DNA of 64,000 nt from Theropithecus gelada (Eukaryota; Chordata; Mammalia; Primates; Cercopithecidae). The translations under genes and the position numbers were made by a program. The notes under the pieces are model-generated. The model worked only from the letters and a program-made list of their open reading frames with translations. It did not search any database and was not told the origin of the DNA. Positions 58,918 to 64,000 of the stretch are shown here, one piece after another. The stretch lies in NCBI RefSeq assembly GCF_003255815.1, contig NC_037673.1, positions 159,302,526 through 159,366,525 of the forward strand. Reading direction: 5' to 3'. Numbering within the stretch: the stretch's first letter is position 1; every line of letters starts with the position of its first letter.

Positions 58918-61108
58918 AAGTGCTTTGCCTCCATTTAGTTTTTTACTAAGTATTTTATTCATTTTCATGGTATGGTAAATGGAATTGTATTCTTAATTTT
59001 TAAAGAAGTTAGTTTGTTCTTAGTTCATAGAAAAGCAACTAATTTTGTGTGCTCATTTTGTATCTTGCAAATATTCTGGAATTATTAGTTCTAACAACAT
59101 TTTGTGGAGGTTTTAGAATTTTCTACATCATGTCATCTGTGAATAGCAATTATTTTAATCCTTGTTTTATTTGGATGTCTCTCTCTTTTTTTTTTTTTTT
59201 CTTGACTAATTGCTCTGTCTAGAATTTCTGATACTATCCTTGCCTTACTTCTGATCTTAGAGGAGAAGTTTACAGTTTTTCACAACTTATTATGATGCTA
59301 GATGTGGGCTTGTCAAATATGGCCTACATTAAGTGGAGGTACATTCCATCTCTACATAGTTTGTAGAGTGTCTTTTTAATCATGCAGGGGTGTTCATTTT
59401 TGTCAAATGGTTTTCTGCATCAGTTGAAATGATCATGTGATATTTTTTTCTTTCAATCTGTTAAGGTGGTACATCACATTAATTGATTTGCATGAGTTAA
59501 ACCATACTTGCATCCCAGGGAAAATTCCCACTTGATCATGGTGTATGGTTCTTTAAACGTGCTGTTGAATTCAGTTTGCTAGTATTCTGTTGAGGATTTC
59601 TGTATCTATATTCATTAGAGAAATTGGCCTGAAGTTTTGTTTTCTTGAGCTATCTTCTCACCTTAGTATCAGAGTAATGCAGGCCTGATGAAATGACTTT
59701 GGTAGTATTCCTTCTATTTCTGTTTTTTGGAAGACTTGGAGAAGGATTGGAATTATTTCTTCTTTAAATGTTGATAAATTGACCAGTGAAGCTATCTGGT
59801 CCTGGGCTTTTTTTTTTTGTTGGGAAATTTTTGATTACCGATTCAATCCCCTCTGATTCAATATAGATTGATTCAGACTTTTTATTTCTTTATGATTCAG
59901 CCTAAGTAGGTTGCCTGTTTCTAAAAATTTATTCACTTCTAGGTTACCCAGTTCGTGGACATAAAATTATTTATAGTAGCCTCTTATGATACTTTTTATT
60001 TCTCAGGCATCTGTGGTAATGTCTCCATTTTCATTTCTAATTTTATTTACTTGAATCTTCTCTCATTTTCCCAGGCTAATTAATGGCTTTTAAATTTTGT
60101 TTATCTTTAACAAAAAGCAACTTTTAGTGTCATTGATTTTTCTGTTGTTTCTCCAGTCTCTATTTTGTCTATTTCTTCTCTAGTCTTTATTACTTTCTCT
60201 CATGTGCTAATTTTGGCCCTAGTTTTTGCTGCACTTTTTAGTTCCTTGAGGCATAAAATTAGATTTTTTATTTGAAATCATTCTTTGGATTTAAATATAT
60301 GCATATATCATATATATAAATACTGTGCTTGTATCCTTCTTAGTATTATTCCTGCTACAACCCATACATTTTGGCAAGTTGTACTTTTATTTTCATTTGT
60401 CTCAAGATATTTTCCAATTTCCCGTTGATTTCTTATTTGACCCCATGGTTGTTCAAAAGTGTGATGTTTAGTTTTTACATATTTGTGAATATTTGTTTTC
60501 CTTCTGCCATTGCTGTCTAGTTTCAGTCAATTATGGGCAGAAAATAAATTTGGTATGATTTCATCATTTCAAAATTTCATAAGAATTTTCTGTGAGCTAA
60601 AATGTGATCTCTGCTACAAACTGTTCCACATGTGCTTTAAAAGAATGTATATTCTGAGTGGAATGTTCTGTACGTGTTTGTTAGGTCCATTTTGTTTGTA
60701 GGGTTGTTAATGTTTGCTATTAATATGTTAACTTCCTGTCCGGCTGTTCTATCCATTATCGAAAGTGGGGTATTAAAATCTCTCTTACTATTATTTTATT
60801 GTTGTCTATTCTATCTGCAGTTCTGTCAATATTTTCTTTACATATTTAGGTGCTCTGATGATGGGTGATATCTATTTATTATTATGTCTTCCTGACGTAT
60901 TTATTCTTTTATTACTATATAATATTTCCCTTTGTGTACTGTGACAGTTTCGACTGAAATTCTGTTTTGTGTGGTATAAGTCATTCTGCTCCTTTATGTT
61001 GTTGTTATTCTCATTTCATGGGGTATCTTCTCCATCCTTTAACATTCAGAGTGTATATCTTAAAATCTAAAATTAATTACTTATAGGCAGCATAGAGTTG
61101 AATCTTGT

Positions 61109-61414
61109 GATTTTTGTTTGTCTGTTTGTTTTTCAGACAGAGTTTTGCTCATTGCCTAGGCTGGCATGCAATGGCACCATCTCGGCTCACTGCAACCTCC
61201 ACCTCCCGGGTTCAAGTGATTCTCCTGCCTCAGCCTCCCAAGTAGCTGAGATTACAGGCGCCTGCCACCACGCCCAGCTAATTTTTGTATTTTTAGTAGA
61301 GACGGGGTTTCACCATGTTGGTCAGGCTGGTCTCAAACTCCTGACCTCAGGTGATCCACCAGCCTCGGTTTCCCAAAGTGCTGGGATTACAGGGGTGAGC
61401 CACCACGCCTGGCC
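61109..61414 (-). mobile_element. AluS-like, antisense, in the L1M
   Basis: TGAATCTTGT flanks it at 61099-61108 and 61415-61424. Both arms are intact with many CpGs. The 121-codon frame over it starts at TTG and is antisense Alu sequence. Confidence 0.97.
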
Positions 61415-61999
61415 TGAATCTTGTTTTTTTAATGAATTCATCCACTTTATTTATTTTGATTGAGGAGACTTCATGAATATTTAAAATAATTATTAATAAA
61501 AATTTACTATTGCTACTTTAGTGTTTTTGTATATCTTGGAGTTCTTTTGTCACTCTCTCTCTCTTGCTTTCTTCCTTTGTGCTTTGTTGATTTTTTGGAT
61601 TGATGTATTTTGATTCCTTTCTCTTTCTATTAGTGTATATTCTATAGGTATTTTCTTTGTGATTACCATAGGGTTTATAGAAAATATCTTACAGTTATAA
61701 CAGTCTATTTTAAGGTTATAGCATCTTCAATTCAATTGCATACAAAAACCCTACACTGTTACTCTCCCTTATGACACGTTCTGTCATTGATGTCACAATG
61801 CACATTTATTTGTATTGTGTATCCATCAACGTTTTTGATATAGTGTTTTAATAATTTTATCTTTTAACTTTTATACTAGAATTAAAAGTGATTTACATAC
61901 CACTATTACAGTAATATAGTATTCTGTATTTGTGTATATATTTAACTTACCAAGTTTCTTATTTTTTATGCTATTTTATTGCTCTTTAGTATCTTTTTG

Positions 62000-62990
62000 T
62001 TTTGGCTTTAAGAAGTTTCTTTAACATTTCTTCCCCCCCACCCCCACCCCCCACCACCCTGTCTTCCTATAACCTTTAACATTTCTTGTAGGGCAGTTCT
62101 AGTAGTGATGAACTTTATTAGCTTTTATTTGCATGAAAAATCTCTCTTCATTTTTAAGGGAGAGCATTGCTGAGGATAGTATTCTTGTTTGCAGTTTTCT
62201 TGTCTTGGTTTGATTTCTTTTCTTTCAGCACTCAGAATGTATCATTTCACTGCCTTTTGGTCTGCAAGGTTTCTGCTGAACAACTAGTTGATAGTTTTTC
62301 ATGCGGATTCCCTTATATGTGAAAAAAAAAATGATTTCTCTTATTGCTTTCAAAATTCTTTTTGTCTTCAACATTTGACAATTTGATTATAATCGATTCC
62401 ACTGTGTACTTATTCGGGTTGTTATTTGGGATCCTTTAGGTTTTCTGGATGTATGTATTCATTTCCTTCCTCAGAATTGGGAAGTGTGGGGTCATTGCTT
62501 CTTTCAATATGCTCTCTGGTCATTTCTTTCTCTGTTCCTTCTGCAGTCTTACATGGTGCATTTGGTAAGCTTAGTGTTGTTCATAAGTTCCTTGAATTTC
62601 TTTACTCTCTTCCACTATTTTATTTCTCCTCTGAATAATTTCTAATGACTTGTCTTTAAGTTTGCTAATATTTTCTTCTGCTTCATCTAGTCTGCTTTTG
62701 AATTACTCTAGTGATTTCTTTGTTTAGTTAATTGTGTTGTTTATCATGATTTCTGCTTAGTATTTTTTAAGTTTTCTATTTGTTGAAATTCTAGTTTTAT
62801 TCATGCATTGTCCTCCTGACCTCAGTGACCATCTTTATGACGGTTATTTTTAATTCTCTATCTGCTACATCATATAACTCCATTTCACTAAGGTCAGTTT
62901 CTAGAAATTTATATTTGCCCTTTGTTTGGAAGATATTTCTTTGGTTTCTTATTTTGTTTGACTCTCTGTGTTGGCGGCTGGGCATTAGAA
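62000..62990 (-). pseudogene. L1M ORF1 remnant, antisense
   Basis: Antisense ORF1-type blocks are present (TAGGGCAGTTCTAGTAGTGA, TCTGCAAGGTTTCTGCTGAA, TTTGTTGAAATTCTAG). It is broken by stops and by the insertion at 62033-62073. Confidence 0.6.
62019..62087. repeat. 41-bp C-rich insertion between 14-bp direct repeats
   Basis: CTTTAACATTTCTT occurs at 62019-62032 and 62074-62087. The 41 bp between are C-rich and break an otherwise collinear L1M ORF1. On the minus strand the insert has four runs of three or more G separated by 1-4 bases, a G-quadruplex motif. Confidence 0.9.
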
Positions 62991-63725
62991 AAACCACCCA
63001 CCTGTCCTAGTGTTCACAAACTGGCTTCACAGAAGAACCTCCCCTATCAGCCTGGTCAGAGATTCTAGGGGCCCCTCAAACCTTCATGCTAGTCCAACCT
63101 GTTTTCTTTGTTCTTAATGACCCTGTCTAGAGTGCCAGGTCCACCAGCACTCTGAAAAAAGCAATACTGAAGGCACTTCCTCAAGAATCCTCCAGAAAAG
63201 TTGAGTCATTCGATGTTTTGTCCAACTTACTACCTCTGCCAGGAGAACCTAGCATCTGGGAGTTTTCATCCACCTTCTCTGTGATAAGCCAAAAACAGGG
63301 GCTACGGTAACCACCAACCCACAGCACTGTCACTGCTGTTATTGGTCCTGGGTCACTAGAGAATGCCAGACCTCATCAGTGCTCTTAAGACAGCCTGGAC
63401 AGAGCCGGACCCACTCCTATCTGGGTAGCTCCTAGAGGAGTTGGAACACTGGACGTATGGTATCACCTCCTTTCCTCCTCAGCAGGAAGCTTGGATGTGG
63501 GGAGATTCATCTCAATCATACAGTACTCTGCCAGTTTAGAAATGAGGGCAAGAAGGTGTCCTGAACTTCCCAACTATCTTTGATGTGGCTGATTTTGCAC
63601 TGACCTGGGGTATAAGAGCCTCTTAACCAGTTCTTTGGTTTCTCACAAAGGGAATCTGTCCATGAATTGTTGCCAAATCAGTGTGTTTGTGGAGGGAAGG
63701 AGGGCCCAGGGCTGCTGATGTCTCT

Positions 63726-63934
63726 TTTCTAAATTTGAGAACAATTGTTGAAAATACAAATGCCAATTGGAAAAGTATGTTATGTAAATGAGTAAAGTGG
63801 TCAGGTGTTAATGAGTAAAAAAGAGTCTTGGGCTCCAACCAAATGAGACAGCTACTACTTAACTCCAATCTCGTGCAACCAAACCAGAAAGTCTATCCGG
63901 AAACAGGAATTTCTAGGAGAGATAACCCAACATT
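63726..63934. other. Short single-copy stretch
   Basis: No repeat or gene was recognised between the L1M 5' end and the terminal LTR. Confidence 0.4.
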
Positions 63935-64000
63935 AGTTTTCCTTTGCTGTCATACATTATCACAAATTTAGGGGTTTGAAGTAACACTCCTTTATTATCT
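63935..64000 (-). mobile_element. MLT1-like LTR, antisense, cut by window end
   Basis: TTAGTTTTCCTTTGCTGTCA, ATTATCACAAATTTAGGGG and ACACTCCTTTATTATC match the antisense 3' end of MLT1-type LTRs. The element continues beyond the window. Confidence 0.65.

Larger units (their letters stand above)
57100..61900 (-). pseudogene. L1M ORF2 remnant, antisense
   Basis: The antisense sequence follows old L1 ORF2 from the C-terminal part (left) to the endonuclease end (right), interrupted by the Alu monomer at 58427 and AluS at 61109. Frames are short and broken; limits are approximate. Confidence 0.65.
56388..63725 (-). mobile_element. Near full-length old L1M, antisense, with three insertions
   Basis: Reading leftward on the minus strand, the element has a GC-richer 5'UTR (about 63725-63000), ORF1 (about 62990-62000), ORF2 (about 61900-57086) and a 3'UTR ending near 56400. 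After subtracting an L1P, an Alu monomer and an AluS, about 6.2 kb remain, the expected full L1 length. Antisense markers include ATTACCATAGGGTTTATAGA, GCATTTGATT-type ORF2 blocks and CTCACAAAGGGAATCTGTCC in the 5'UTR. All frames are heavily broken. Confidence 0.9.

Noticed and set aside
61098..61463. 121-codon plus-strand frame
   Set aside because: It begins at TTG and is almost wholly antisense Alu, a common source of false frames.

Overview
The window looks like AT-rich, non-coding nuclear DNA of a catarrhine primate, most likely human. The evidence is the repeat content: AluJ, AluS and one AluY copy, a free left Alu monomer, THE1 and MSTA LTRs, primate L1PA/L1PB copies, and older mammalian repeats (L1M, L2, MIR, MLT1, MER5A). 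Human cannot be told from other catarrhines by eye. Family names come from remembered consensus patterns, not a database search, so subfamily labels are approximate.

No protein-coding gene, exon, tRNA or rRNA can be supported. The longer open frames lie in L1 remnants, antisense Alus or low-complexity tracts, or begin at a GTG or TTG codon. The only frames with recognisable protein homology are decayed L1 ORF1/ORF2 pieces. The best preserved is the ORF2 C-terminus at 50968-51828.

Layout. 0-5.3 kb: an inverted repeat, MIR and L2 relics, a perfect 30-bp palindrome and repeat-poor DNA. 5.3-10.8 kb: an old L1M on the plus strand with a duplicated 5' segment, an AT-rich expansion, an MLT1 and a partial Alu. 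10.8-16 kb: mostly single-copy DNA with an L2, a Z-DNA-prone repeat and an unresolved ancient repeat. 15.7-21.9 kb: Alus, an MSTA LTR, an unclassified 4-kb block and a truncated L1P. 22-33 kb: L2, Alu, MER5A, microsatellites, two hAT-like elements, an antisense L1M and repeat-poor stretches. 33.3-39.85 kb: a nested stack in which an MLT1 holds an Alu and a nearly complete L1P, and the L1P holds two solo LTRs, each with an exact 5-bp target duplication. 40.3-41.7 kb: an LTR-like element with a 260-bp pyrimidine tract, then two closely spaced inverted Alus. 42-50.9 kb: MIR, L1ME and long L2 relics, one with a local duplication. 50.9-55.4 kb: a young 5'-truncated L1PA and three antisense Alus. 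56.4-63.7 kb: a near full-length antisense L1M carrying an L1P, an Alu monomer and an AluS. The window ends inside an MLT1-like LTR.

Nothing here amounts to a new biological system. The points most worth checking are local mutational scars: a template-switch signature at 58861-58917, a 41-bp G-quadruplex-forming insertion between 14-bp direct repeats at 62019-62087, two roughly 1-kb-spaced local duplications, the inverted repeat at 11-893, and the nested stack. A few repeat-poor stretches might hold conserved regulatory DNA, but that is inference.
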